A stretch of DNA of 8,780 nucleotides from an uncultured Clostridia bacterium. GTDB taxonomy: Bacteria > Bacillota_I > Bacilli_A > RF39 > UBA660. Both the position numbers and the translations under genes were made by a program. Under the pieces are notes generated by a model. The model saw only the letters and a program-made list of their open reading frames with translations. It searched no databases and had not been told where the DNA came from. The stretch spans positions 1 to 8,780 of the forward strand of contig CANORX010000032.1 of assembly GCA_947569225.1 (NCBI GenBank), read 5' to 3'. This document shows, one piece after another, positions 1-6,007 of the stretch. How positions within the stretch are numbered: the stretch's first letter is position 1; the number at the start of each line of letters is the position of its first letter.

Positions 1-452
1 ACTTCACTACCAAAATTTTTAAATGGATCCTCGGTAGAAATATCCACTCCAGTTTCAGGACTAGGTGCATCCATATAAACTGAACTAGTAGTATCAACAT
101 AAGCATTAACAGGAGTACTATTATCACTACTATTTCTAGCACTTCCCATAAACTCAACATTATCTGCTACAACATCAGTAACATATCTCTTTGTCCCATC
201 CTGCGCATCATAACTTCTAGATTGAATTCTTCCTTCAACACCTATTTGACTACCCTTAGTAACATATTTACCAACGTTCTCAGCTTGACGCCCAAAAACT
301 GAAATATTTATAAAGTCAGCATCAATATTACCTTCTTTATTCTTAAAATTTCTATTAATAGCAAGTGTAAACGTAGCTACACTATTTCCTGTAGACAAAG
401 CTCTAACCTCAGGATCCTTAGTTAATCTTCCAACTAATACAACTCTATTCAT
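1..452 (-). CDS. ssb: Single-stranded DNA-binding protein SSB (3' end cut by window edge)
   Basis: SSB coats single-stranded DNA during replication, repair and recombination and recruits partner proteins through its acidic C-terminal tip. The visible 150 residues begin MNRVVLVGRLTKDPEVR, the classic OB-fold start, followed by FTLAINRNF, DADFINISVFGRQAENV and KGSQIGVEGRIQSRSY, all in the family order over residues 1-105. A Ser/Asn/Thr-rich linker follows, then EDPFKNFGSEV near residues 141-150. This is the stretch just before the usual DDDLPF tip, so only about ten residues are probably missing beyond the window edge. The start is the ATG at 450-452, three nt after the rpsF stop, with AGAGG at 464-468 as ribosome binding site. 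The aromatic position that is Trp in Bacillus SsbA (VTW) is Phe here (SVF), and no Trp occurs in the visible part. It is cotranscribed with rpsF; rpsR would be expected next, outside the window. Confidence 0.96.
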   Translation of the reverse strand, partial: MNRVVLVGRLTKDPEVRALSTGNSVATFTLAINRNFKNKEGNIDADFINISVFGRQAENVGKYVTKGSQIGVEGRIQSRSYDAQDGTKRYVTDVVADNVEFMGSARNSSDNSTPVNAYVDTTSSVYMDAPSPETGVDISTEDPFKNFGSE

Positions 453-455
453 TTA

Positions 456-743
456 CTACTCTTCCTCTCTTATGATTAAATGTCTTAAAACTTTCTCATC
501 AATTAAAGCTTTTCTATCAAACTCTTTAATAGCTGCACTCTCACATTCAACATTAAGTAAATGATAAAATCCTCTAACTTGCTTTTTAATTTCATATGCA
601 AGCTTCTTTTGACCCAAATCCTTAGATTCTAAAATTTTAGAACCCATATCAGTCAAAACCTTCTCAAAAGATTTAACAGTAGATTTAACTTCATCTTCTG
701 TAATATCTGCTCTTACAATGAACATAATCTCATATTTATTCAT
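456..743 (-). CDS. rpsF: 30S ribosomal protein S6
   Basis: S6 binds the central domain of 16S rRNA as a heterodimer with S18 in the 30S platform. The 95-residue product has the family length and pattern: MNKYEIMFIVRADI at the first beta strand, a helix at about 16-33, DLGQKKLAYEIKKQVRGFYHLLNVE over strands 2-3 (about 42-66), and the closing DEKVLRHLIIR (82-92). The ATG at 741-743 has a textbook Shine-Dalgarno sequence (AAGGAGGT, 751-758) at about 7 nt spacing. The gene has its own promoter (811-839) and a structured leader, so it is independent of the ychF unit upstream, which ends at a terminator. ssb follows after 3 nt, the standard rpsF-ssb(-rpsR) operon. The family is certain; autoregulation through the leader is inferred. 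Confidence 0.97.
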   Translation of the reverse strand: MNKYEIMFIVRADITEDEVKSTVKSFEKVLTDMGSKILESKDLGQKKLAYEIKKQVRGFYHLLNVECESAAIKEFDRKALIDEKVLRHLIIREEE

Positions 744-750
744 TTATTTC

Positions 751-801
751 ACCTCCTTATGGTCTATTGGCTTACAAAGTAAGCAAGGAGCTTTTCTGCT
801 C
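751..801 (-). promoter_or_regulatory. rpsF leader RNA with Shine-Dalgarno/anti-Shine-Dalgarno pairing
   Basis: Read as mRNA (minus strand), the leader first forms a small hairpin GAGC-AGAAAA-GCUC (788-801). Next comes CUCCUU (785-790), then a perfect hairpin GCUUAC-UUU-GUAAGC (770-784), and finally AAGGAGGU, the ribosome binding site (751-758). CUCCUU is the exact complement of AAGGAG (753-758), so the ribosome binding site can be closed over the central hairpin. That pairing shares bases 788-790 with the first hairpin, so the two folds exclude each other. S6:S18 is known to bind the rpsF leader in several bacteria; that this leader is such an element is an inference from position and fold. 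Confidence 0.55.
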
Positions 802-810
802 TTCATGCGT

Positions 811-839
811 ATTATAGCAAATAAAACCTGAAAAGTCCA
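811..839 (-). promoter_or_regulatory. Sigma-A-type promoter of rpsF-ssb
   Basis: On the minus strand a perfect -10 box TATAAT (811-816) is preceded by TGC (817-819), an extended -10. A -35-like TGGACT (834-839, four of six matches to TTGACA) lies exactly 17 nt further up. The predicted start of transcription is near 803-805, giving a leader of about 60 nt before the rpsF ATG. Confidence 0.8.
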
Positions 840-895
840 TAAAATAATATGCAAATCTCTTCCATAATAGCCTAAATTTTACACTAATTAAAACT

Positions 896-919
896 AAAAA
901 GCCAAGTACTCCTTGACTT
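896..919 (-). terminator. Rho-independent terminator of the parA-ychF unit
   Basis: On the minus strand the 8-bp stem AAGTCAAG / CTTGGCTT (912-919 with 899-906, one T-G wobble) encloses a 5-nt loop (GAGTA) and runs directly into a T run (896-900). The first arm overlaps the ychF stop codon at 918-920. Both arms are identical to those of the terminator at 5550-5577. Confidence 0.85.
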
Positions 920-2018
920 AAACATTAAACCTAAAATAACAAATATCCCCATCTTGCATAACATAATCTTTACCTTCAAGTCTTGCTTTACCTGCTTCTT
1001 TAACCTTAACTTCACTTCCACAAGTTACTAAATCATCATAACTCATAACCTCAGCTTTAATAAAACCTTTCTGAAAATCAGTATGAATAATACCTGCACA
1101 CTCTGGAGCTTTCATACCTTTCTTAAAAGTCCAAGCCTTAACTTCATCACTACCAACAGTAAAGAAAGTACTTAAACCTAAAATATCATAAGTAACATTG
1201 ATTAACTTATCTAGACCACTCTCTTCTATACCTAAGTCATTTAGAAAAAGTTGTTTCTCAGAATCATTAAGTTCAACAAGTTCACTTTCAATCTTAGCGC
1301 ACATCAAAATAACTTGACTTCCCTGTTCTTCCACATACTTTCTAACACTTTCTAAATATTGATTAGAAGAATTAACTAAATCCACCTCATTAACATTAGC
1401 TAAATAAATCATAGGTTTCAAAGTGATAAAATTAAATGCCTTAATAACTTCTAATTCTTCTAAACTAAGCTCTAAAGTCCTAAGGGCTTCTCCTTTAGCT
1501 AAATGTTCCTTACATCTAAGTAAAATATCTTCCTCTTTAAGTAAATCTTTATCATTACTAGTATGAGCCTTCTTAGAAATCCTATCTAATCTATTACTAA
1601 CAAGTTCCATATCACTAATAGATAGCTCTAAATTAATAATCTCTATATCTCTTACTGGATTTATTTCTCCTTCTACATGAATAATATCACTATCTATAAA
1701 ACATCTAACAACATGAATAACTGCATCCACTTCTCTAATATGTGAAAGAAACTTATTTCCAAGTCCCTCACCTAAAGAAGCACCCTTAACTAATCCTGCT
1801 ATATCAGTAAACTCATATTGAGTAGGAATACACCTCTCTGGAACATACATATTCTCTAAAACTCCTAACCTCTTATCAGGAACAACAACCGTCCCCAAAT
1901 TAGGATCAATAGTTGCAAAAGGATAATTTGCATCTAAAATATTCTTCTTAGTAATTGCATTAAAAAGTGTACTCTTCCCAACATTTGGCATACCTATAAT
2001 TCCTGCTTTAAGTGCCAT
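918..2018 (-). CDS. ychF: Ribosome-binding ATPase YchF (Obg-family, EngD)
   Basis: YchF is a cytosolic P-loop NTPase of the TRAFAC class that prefers ATP to GTP and associates with ribosomes; it is linked to stress responses and translation accuracy. The 366-residue product has the usual length. G1 is GMPNVGKST (residues 9-17) and G3 is DIAG (72-75) followed by LVKGASLGEGLGN. The G4 position is NVNE (208-211) in place of NKxD, the hallmark that makes YchF an ATPase. A helical hairpin insert spans about 125-200. The C-terminal TGS domain spans about 283-366 (TFFTVGSDEVKAW through DGDICYFRFNV). The ATG at 2016-2018 is preceded by AGGGGG (2026-2031). The transporter gene ends 15 nt upstream, so ychF is the last gene of the parA unit. 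A terminator overlaps its stop codon. Confidence 0.97.
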   Translation of the reverse strand: MALKAGIIGMPNVGKSTLFNAITKKNILDANYPFATIDPNLGTVVVPDKRLGVLENMYVPERCIPTQYEFTDIAGLVKGASLGEGLGNKFLSHIREVDAVIHVVRCFIDSDIIHVEGEINPVRDIEIINLELSISDMELVSNRLDRISKKAHTSNDKDLLKEEDILLRCKEHLAKGEALRTLELSLEELEVIKAFNFITLKPMIYLANVNEVDLVNSSNQYLESVRKYVEEQGSQVILMCAKIESELVELNDSEKQLFLNDLGIEESGLDKLINVTYDILGLSTFFTVGSDEVKAWTFKKGMKAPECAGIIHTDFQKGFIKAEVMSYDDLVTCGSEVKVKEAGKARLEGKDYVMQDGDICYFRFNV

Positions 2019-2025
2019 ATAAATT

Positions 2026-2031
2026 CCCCCT
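2026..2031 (-). promoter_or_regulatory. ychF ribosome binding site
   Basis: AGGGGG on the minus strand, 7 nt before the ychF ATG. A run of five G is unusual in this AT-rich sequence and deviates from the AGGAGG seen at rpsF and ftsH. It lies just after the transporter stop codon (2034-2036). Confidence 0.7.
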
Positions 2032-2033
2032 AA

Positions 2034-3563
2034 CTAAAACTCTAACACTGGAGCTGTATTAATTCCCATTGGAAGCCCAGTAATATAAAATCCAATAATA
2101 AGTATTAACCACATAGCTGCTATCATTAAACCATAACTCTTCATATATTTAATAGACCCATACATAGTCACTTGATTACCCTTATCATATTTTTCCATAT
2201 AAGCTATATAAATAACATAATAAGCCATAATTGGAGTAAACGCCATAGACAAACTTGATCCTGCCATAAATATCATCTGAGCAAACTCTGGACTAATACT
2301 AGCATTCATTAATGTAGGAACCACAAGACCACTCATTACTTGCCATTTAGACTGTAAACCTGTATAAAATAACCCACCTATAAAAGTTATAATTAATAAC
2401 AAAATAACTAAACTAATTCCTGAAAAACTAAAAATTTCCACAGTTTGAGTAAGCAAAGCAATCAAAACTAATCCTATATTACTCTTCTCAAATGTACTAA
2501 TAAACAAACTAGAAACAAATATAAGAACTAAAATACTTCCAACTCCATCTAAAGAATAAGATAAACATTCACTAACTTCTTTATTATTTTTAACTGTCTT
2601 AGCCATAAAACCATAAGCAAGCCCAACTATAATAAATAAAAATGTTACTATAAATACAAAACCTTGACTAAAAAGAGAATTAACACCAAATAACTTATCT
2701 ATATAATATACCCCATTAGAATCTAATAATCCACCACTAAAAGGTAATCCTGGAATAATCATATAAACAACAACTAACAAATAAAGTAAAGCAGAAGCTA
2801 TTCCTACAACTAAACCTCTTAACTCTCTATTAGTAAACTTAGTATTATCTAAAGTTTCTACCTCATCAAACTCATACTTTCCCAATTTGGGCATAATAGT
2901 TTTCTCAGTAACCCTAGTAAGTAAAATTGAAGCAAGAATTAAAGCTGCCAACATAATAAATAACTGAAAATAAATATTAATAGAATAATTACCATCTATA
3001 ACCTTAGCAGCTGTCAAAGTAAGGCTCATTAAACTAGTATCCATACTTGTTAAAAAAACATTAATACCATAACCAAAACAAATACCTGCAAAACTTGCTA
3101 TAATACCACCAAGTGGATGCCTATGTCCATATTTAAACATCATAGCCCCTATTGGTAGCAAAAGAACAAAACCTATATTACCAAAAAATGAAGAAACTAT
3201 ACTTAACAAAACAAGACCAAAAGTAATAGAATACTTCCTAGAATTTTGAGTAATTAAGGTAAAAAATATCTTAGCAAAACCTGACTTCTCTAAAACACCT
3301 ATACCAATCAAAATAATAATTAACATACTAAGTGGTTCAAAATTAACAAAATTACTAACAGAAGAAGTAAGAATATACTTAACTCCACTAGCACTAAGCA
3401 AATTCTCCACTTGAATAACATTATTCTGAAGAGTATTAGTATAAGAATTAACTGTACTATACTCTGCCTGTAAATTAAACAACGACAAAACAAAACTTAA
3501 AATAATAGTTCCAAACGTTAAAATAATAAAAACAAATATAGGACTAAACTTTTTATTCTTCAT
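2034..3563 (-). CDS. AbgT-family membrane transporter
   Basis: This is an integral membrane transporter of the AbgT family, whose members include the E. coli p-aminobenzoyl-glutamate importer AbgT and the sulfonamide/antimetabolite exporters MtrF and YdaH. From the preferred ATG it is 509 residues, the usual family length, with many hydrophobic segments from residue about 8 to 496. Family landmarks include LLSASGVKYILTSSVSNF (55-72), IGIGVLEKSG (86-95), GHRHPLGGIIASFAG (146-160), LTSMDTSL with a conserved Asp (171-178), SKW (405-407) and MEKYDKG (456-462) before the last helices. The ATG at 3561-3563 is chosen because it overlaps the DUF951 stop and has GGTGG upstream. A TTG at 3597-3599 would add 12 residues and deepen the overlap. 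Substrate and direction cannot be read from sequence. It is odd to find it between DUF951 and ychF in a segregation/translation unit. Confidence 0.9.
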   Translation of the reverse strand: MKNKKFSPIFVFIILTFGTIILSFVLSLFNLQAEYSTVNSYTNTLQNNVIQVENLLSASGVKYILTSSVSNFVNFEPLSMLIIILIGIGVLEKSGFAKIFFTLITQNSRKYSITFGLVLLSIVSSFFGNIGFVLLLPIGAMMFKYGHRHPLGGIIASFAGICFGYGINVFLTSMDTSLMSLTLTAAKVIDGNYSINIYFQLFIMLAALILASILLTRVTEKTIMPKLGKYEFDEVETLDNTKFTNRELRGLVVGIASALLYLLVVVYMIIPGLPFSGGLLDSNGVYYIDKLFGVNSLFSQGFVFIVTFLFIIVGLAYGFMAKTVKNNKEVSECLSYSLDGVGSILVLIFVSSLFISTFEKSNIGLVLIALLTQTVEIFSFSGISLVILLLIITFIGGLFYTGLQSKWQVMSGLVVPTLMNASISPEFAQMIFMAGSSLSMAFTPIMAYYVIYIAYMEKYDKGNQVTMYGSIKYMKSYGLMIAAMWLILIIGFYITGLPMGINTAPVLEF

Positions 3564-3738
3564 TTTCCACCACTTTCTTAAGCTTTCTTTCAAACTCAAT
3601 TCTATCCATCATAATAGTTCTACCACAATTCACACACTTAAGCTTAATATCTATGCCCATTCGTATAATTTCCCAAAGATTAGTCCCACAAGGATGTCCC
3701 TTTTTCATAATAACTTTACTTCCAAGCATATATTTCAT
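3553..3738 (-). CDS. DUF951 family protein (YyzM-like), possible zinc-binding
   Basis: This 61-residue cytosolic protein belongs to the DUF951 family, represented by YyzM of Bacillus, and its molecular function is not established. The family signature is clear: MKKGHPCGTNLWEIIRMGID (11-30), then IKLKCVNCGRTIMMDR (31-46) and a basic helix FERKLKKV (49-56). Cys17, Cys35 and Cys38 plus His15 could form a metal site, which is an inference. The ATG at 3736-3738 has AGGTGAAG just upstream (3741-3748), and this ribosome binding site overlaps the parB stop codon, leaving 8 nt between the genes. Its end overlaps the transporter start by 11 nt. Its position next to parB and before ychF matches the Bacillus order, where yyzM lies in the same block. 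Confidence 0.92.
   Translation of the reverse strand: MKYMLGSKVIMKKGHPCGTNLWEIIRMGIDIKLKCVNCGRTIMMDRIEFERKLKKVVENEE
3567..3571 (-). promoter_or_regulatory. Ribosome binding site that sets the transporter start
   Basis: GGTGG on the minus strand lies 3 nt before the ATG at 3561-3563, inside the end of the DUF951 gene. It favours that ATG over the in-frame TTG at 3597-3599, which has only a weaker GATGGA upstream. Confidence 0.5.
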
Positions 3739-3746
3739 ATCTTCAC

Positions 3747-4634
3747 CTAATCTATATTAATATCTACATTAATAATCTCTAAAATTCTTTCTAAATCCTT
3801 ATCACTATCAAAAGGAATAACAATATTCTTATTATTAACCTTAACCAAAGTCCCTATCTTTTCTCTCATAACTCTTTGAACTTGCATATATTTAGGATCC
3901 TTATACTCTGACTTTTTAATAGTAACTTTCTTAGCAAACTCTCCTTCACTAATAGCACTTTCAAGCTCTCTAACTGACATTTTATTCTTAATAATAGCAT
4001 CTGTCATATCTAAAATCTTATTATCATCTTCTAACTTACTTAAACTTCTAGCATGCCCCATACTTAACTCATTAGACATAACTTTATCTTGTACTATCTT
4101 AGGAAGCTTTAAAATACCTAAAATATTAGTAATATGACTTCTACTTTTACCAACTTTATTTGCAAGATCCTCCTGAGTAATATGCATAATATCAATCATA
4201 TTTTTATAAGCCATAGCTTCTTCAATAATATTTAAATTTTCCCTTTGAACATTCTCTAAAATAGCAATACTCATCATCTCTTCATCAGAAAACTCACGAA
4301 TAATTGCCGGAATAGTCTCAAGTCCAGCTTTTCTAGCAGCCAAACTTCTTCTTTCACCTGCTACAATCTCATAACCCTTAATACTTTTCTTAACTATTAT
4401 TGGCTCTATAATACCATATTCTCTAATACTAGCAGTTAATTCATTTAACTTCTCCTCATTAAACACTTTTCTAGGTTGATAAGGATTACTTCTTAAATCA
4501 TTTAAATCAATTTGAACAACATCTTCTTTATTAGTAGTTTCAACAATAGACTTTTCAAACTCATCTATATTAAAAGCCTCATTATTGAACAGTTGCTCTA
4601 GCCCCTTCCCTAGTGCCTTCCTCTTTTGTTCCAT
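3747..4634 (-). CDS. parB: Chromosome partitioning protein ParB (Spo0J), parS-binding CTPase clamp
   Basis: ParB binds parS sites near the origin, closes into a sliding clamp with CTP, loads SMC and stimulates ParA. The 295-residue product (numbered from the ATG) has an N-terminal LGKGLEQLF (8-16), the basic ParA-activating peptide, then NPYQPRK (50-56) and VAGERRSLAARKAG (91-104) in the CTP-binding ParB/Srx domain. ILENVQRENL follows (125-134), then a helix-turn-helix ITQEDLANKVGKSRSHITNI (152-171), GHARSL (193-198) and a C-terminal dimerisation domain ending INVDINID. The usual GERRxR motif reads GERRSL, with Leu in place of the last Arg. The start is uncertain: ATG 4632-4634 or an in-frame TTG at 4641-4643 three codons up; AGGAAG (4647-4652) is 12 nt from the former and 3 nt from the latter. 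It overlaps the parA end by 53 nt (62 with TTG). Confidence 0.96.
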   Translation of the reverse strand: MEQKRKALGKGLEQLFNNEAFNIDEFEKSIVETTNKEDVVQIDLNDLRSNPYQPRKVFNEEKLNELTASIREYGIIEPIIVKKSIKGYEIVAGERRSLAARKAGLETIPAIIREFSDEEMMSIAILENVQRENLNIIEEAMAYKNMIDIMHITQEDLANKVGKSRSHITNILGILKLPKIVQDKVMSNELSMGHARSLSKLEDDNKILDMTDAIIKNKMSVRELESAISEGEFAKKVTIKKSEYKDPKYMQVQRVMREKIGTLVKVNNKNIVIPFDSDKDLERILEIINVDINID

Positions 4635-5409
4635 TTCTCTCAATCACTTCCTTTGCTAAATTAATGTAAGCAAGTGCTCCCCTACATTTAGGATCATACT
4701 CTAAAATAGGTTTACCATGACTAGGCGCTTCTACAAGCCTTACAAGTCTAGGTATAATTGTATTAAACACTTTTTCCTTAAAAAACTTTCTTACATCTTC
4801 CACAACTTCTAATCCAACCAAAGTTCTACCATCTAGCATGGTAAGAAGTACCCCTTCAATATCTAACTTAGGATTAATCTTACTCTGAGTCAAAAGTATA
4901 GTATTTAAAAGTTGAGTAACTCCTTCAAGTGAATAATACTCACATTGAACTGGAATAAGAACACTATCACTAGCTGCTAAAGCATTAGTAGTAAGCACTC
5001 CAAGTGTAGGTGGACAATCTATTAAAATATAATCATATCTATCTCTAATAGTATCAATTTGACTCTTTAATTGGTCCCCTATAACAAAATCATTCTCTTT
5101 AGAAGCCATTTGAATAAGTTCTATCTCCGCACCACTAAGAAAAATCATTGAAGGTACTATACTTAAATTCTTAAACTTAGTTTTAATAATAACATCTTTA
5201 ATATCTGTACTATGTGTAATAACATCATAAACACTCTTTTTAATATCAGCTTTATTTAAACCCAAACCAGTAGTACTATTACTTTGTGGATCTAAATCAA
5301 TAATTAAAACTTTTTTACCAAGATGTCCTAAAGCACTACTTAGATTTATACTAGTAGTCGTTTTACCAACTCCACCCTTTTGATTTACAAGTGATATAAC
5401 CTTTCCCAT
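4582..5409 (-). CDS. parA: Chromosome partitioning ATPase ParA (Soj)
   Basis: ParA is a deviant-Walker ATPase that binds the nucleoid as an ATP dimer and is released by ParB; in Bacillus, Soj also controls DnaA. The 275-residue product shows the deviant Walker A KGGVGKTT (11-18, signature Lys11 and Lys16), the Walker A' strand VLIIDLDPQSNST (34-46), Walker B YILIDCPP (127-134, Asp131), IPVQCEYYSLEG (152-163) and IIPRLVRLVEAPSHGKPI (218-235), the Arg-rich DNA-binding stretch. The ATG at 5407-5409 has GAGGT (5419-5423) upstream. Soj proteins usually end soon after LAKEVIER (251-258); here about 16 more residues, rich in Gly, Glu and Arg, are added by reading through the start of parB. It is the first gene of the five-gene unit and follows its own promoter region. 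Confidence 0.97.
   Translation of the reverse strand: MGKVISLVNQKGGVGKTTTSINLSSALGHLGKKVLIIDLDPQSNSTTGLGLNKADIKKSVYDVITHSTDIKDVIIKTKFKNLSIVPSMIFLSGAEIELIQMASKENDFVIGDQLKSQIDTIRDRYDYILIDCPPTLGVLTTNALAASDSVLIPVQCEYYSLEGVTQLLNTILLTQSKINPKLDIEGVLLTMLDGRTLVGLEVVEDVRKFFKEKVFNTIIPRLVRLVEAPSHGKPILEYDPKCRGALAYINLAKEVIERNGTKEEGTREGARATVQ
4647..4652 (-). promoter_or_regulatory. Candidate parB ribosome binding site
   Basis: AGGAAG on the minus strand, inside the end of parA, is the only purine-rich AGG-type site near the parB start. It is 3 nt from the TTG at 4641-4643 and 12 nt from the ATG at 4632-4634, so it does not settle which codon is used. Translational coupling from parA may matter more. Confidence 0.4.
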
Positions 5410-5434
5410 AATAACACTACCTCGCTATATAACA

Positions 5435-5463
5435 ATTTTAGCACAAAATAATATAATTTAAAA
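5435..5463 (-). promoter_or_regulatory. Candidate promoter of the parA-parB-DUF951-transporter-ychF unit
   Basis: On the minus strand a TAAAAT -10 box (5435-5440) is preceded by TGC (5441-5443), an extended -10 like that at rpsF. The -35 region (about 5458-5463, TTTTAA) is weak. Transcription would start near 5428, leaving a leader of only about 20 nt that begins with the GAGGT ribosome binding site. A second possible promoter lies upstream: a perfect TATAAT at 5486-5491 behind an A tract (5499-5508), but with no good -35. Which is used cannot be decided from sequence. Confidence 0.5.
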
Positions 5464-5549
5464 CAATAAATTACACATATCGCTAATTATAAGAATAACA
5501 TTTTTTTTAACTTTCTTCAAGTAGCATTAAAAGGAAAAATAGAACTACC

Positions 5550-5577
5550 AAAAAAAGCCAAGAAATTAACTTGACTT
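5550..5577 (-). terminator. Rho-independent terminator downstream of the gene remnant
   Basis: On the minus strand the stem AAGTCAAG / CTTGGCTT (5570-5577 with 5555-5562) has a 7-nt loop and runs into a run of T (5550-5556). Both arms are identical, including the T-G wobble, to those of the ychF terminator. There is no T run on the other side, so it works only for minus-strand transcripts. No intact gene ends here; it may be left from the decayed gene just upstream, or isolate parA from read-through. Confidence 0.8.
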
Positions 5578-5628
5578 AAAAAGAATTCAATCAAAAAACT
5601 ACAAATATCAACAGTCAAATAATTTGAA

Positions 5629-5662
5629 TATTATATAAAAACAAGCATGCTATTATATAAAA
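5629..5662. repeat. 12-nt direct repeat
   Basis: TATTATATAAAA occurs at 5629-5640 and again at 5651-5662, a 22-nt period, with GCATGC between. The second copy covers the apparent end of the decayed coding remnant. In such AT-rich sequence this may be chance; no function is claimed. Confidence 0.5.
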
Positions 5663-5921
5663 TACTTATCATCTAAATCAGGATATAATTCTCTAATTTA
5701 ATTAATAAGAAATCTTTTTATACTATTATTAGTCCTAATATCTTAATACATATATCTTTCTTTAATTTGTTTAAAACATTCTTCATCATCAAATCAAAAT
5801 AATTATATAAACCAAACTCCATAACAGCAAGAACACCATCTACATAATTACTTTTAAATAATTCATTAACTTCACTCTACATTTCTTCACCAATATTAAT
5901 TCTATCAAAACTTTCTAATTC
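5653..5921 (-). pseudogene. Decayed coding remnant of unknown family
   Basis: This part of the 586-nt gap between ftsH and parA (5410-5995) reads on the minus strand as protein-like sequence broken by stops. It begins ELESFDRINIGEEM, hits a TAG (5877-5879), continues SEVNELFKSNYVDGVLAVM and EFGLYNYFD, then needs one frame change near 5788-5795 to continue DDEECFKQIKERYMY. A TAA (5743-5745) is followed by DIRTNNSIKRFLIN, another TAA (5698-5700), then IRELYPDLDDKYFI and a final TAA (5653-5655). A single lost T in a T run would explain the frame change. The composition (many D, E, K, hydrophobic spacing) looks like a soluble protein and not random AT-rich translation, but I do not recognise the family. 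The upstream end is unclear, with a further in-frame TAA at 5922-5924, and no start or ribosome binding site is visible. It lies between two terminators. Confidence 0.5.
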
Positions 5922-5933
5922 TTACAAAATAAC

Positions 5934-5965
5934 AAAAGAAAAAGCCAAGAATAAATAATCTTAGC
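5934..5965 (-). terminator. Second terminator after ftsH
   Basis: On the minus strand the 7-bp stem GCTAAGA / TCTTGGC (5959-5965 with 5944-5950, one wobble) has an 8-nt loop and runs into TTTTTCTTTT (5934-5943). It lies about 13 nt beyond the first ftsH terminator, forming a tandem pair. Its 3' arm and T run share CTTGGCTTTTT with the terminators at 896 and 5550. Confidence 0.7.
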
Positions 5966-5977
5966 ATTCTCTAACTT

Positions 5978-6007
5978 AAAAAAACTGAAGTATTATTACT
6001 CTTCAGT
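5978..6007 (-). terminator. Rho-independent terminator of tilS-ftsH
   Basis: On the minus strand a perfect 7-bp stem ACTGAAG / CTTCAGT (6001-6007 with 5984-5990) has a 10-nt loop and is followed by a run of T (5978-5984). The first arm codes for the last ftsH residues and the loop contains the ftsH stop codon (5996-5998). Confidence 0.85.

Noticed and set aside
3564..3599. Upstream TTG start of the transporter adding 12 residues
   Set aside because: The added residues lie within the DUF951 gene, are not hydrophobic like the following helix, and the ATG at 3561-3563 has a closer GGTGG site and a normal short overlap.
5410..5995. Possible replication origin in the AT-rich gap beside parA
   Set aside because: No DnaA boxes (TTATNCACA or close variants) and no clustered repeats are seen; only a single 12-nt direct repeat and AT-rich sequence.
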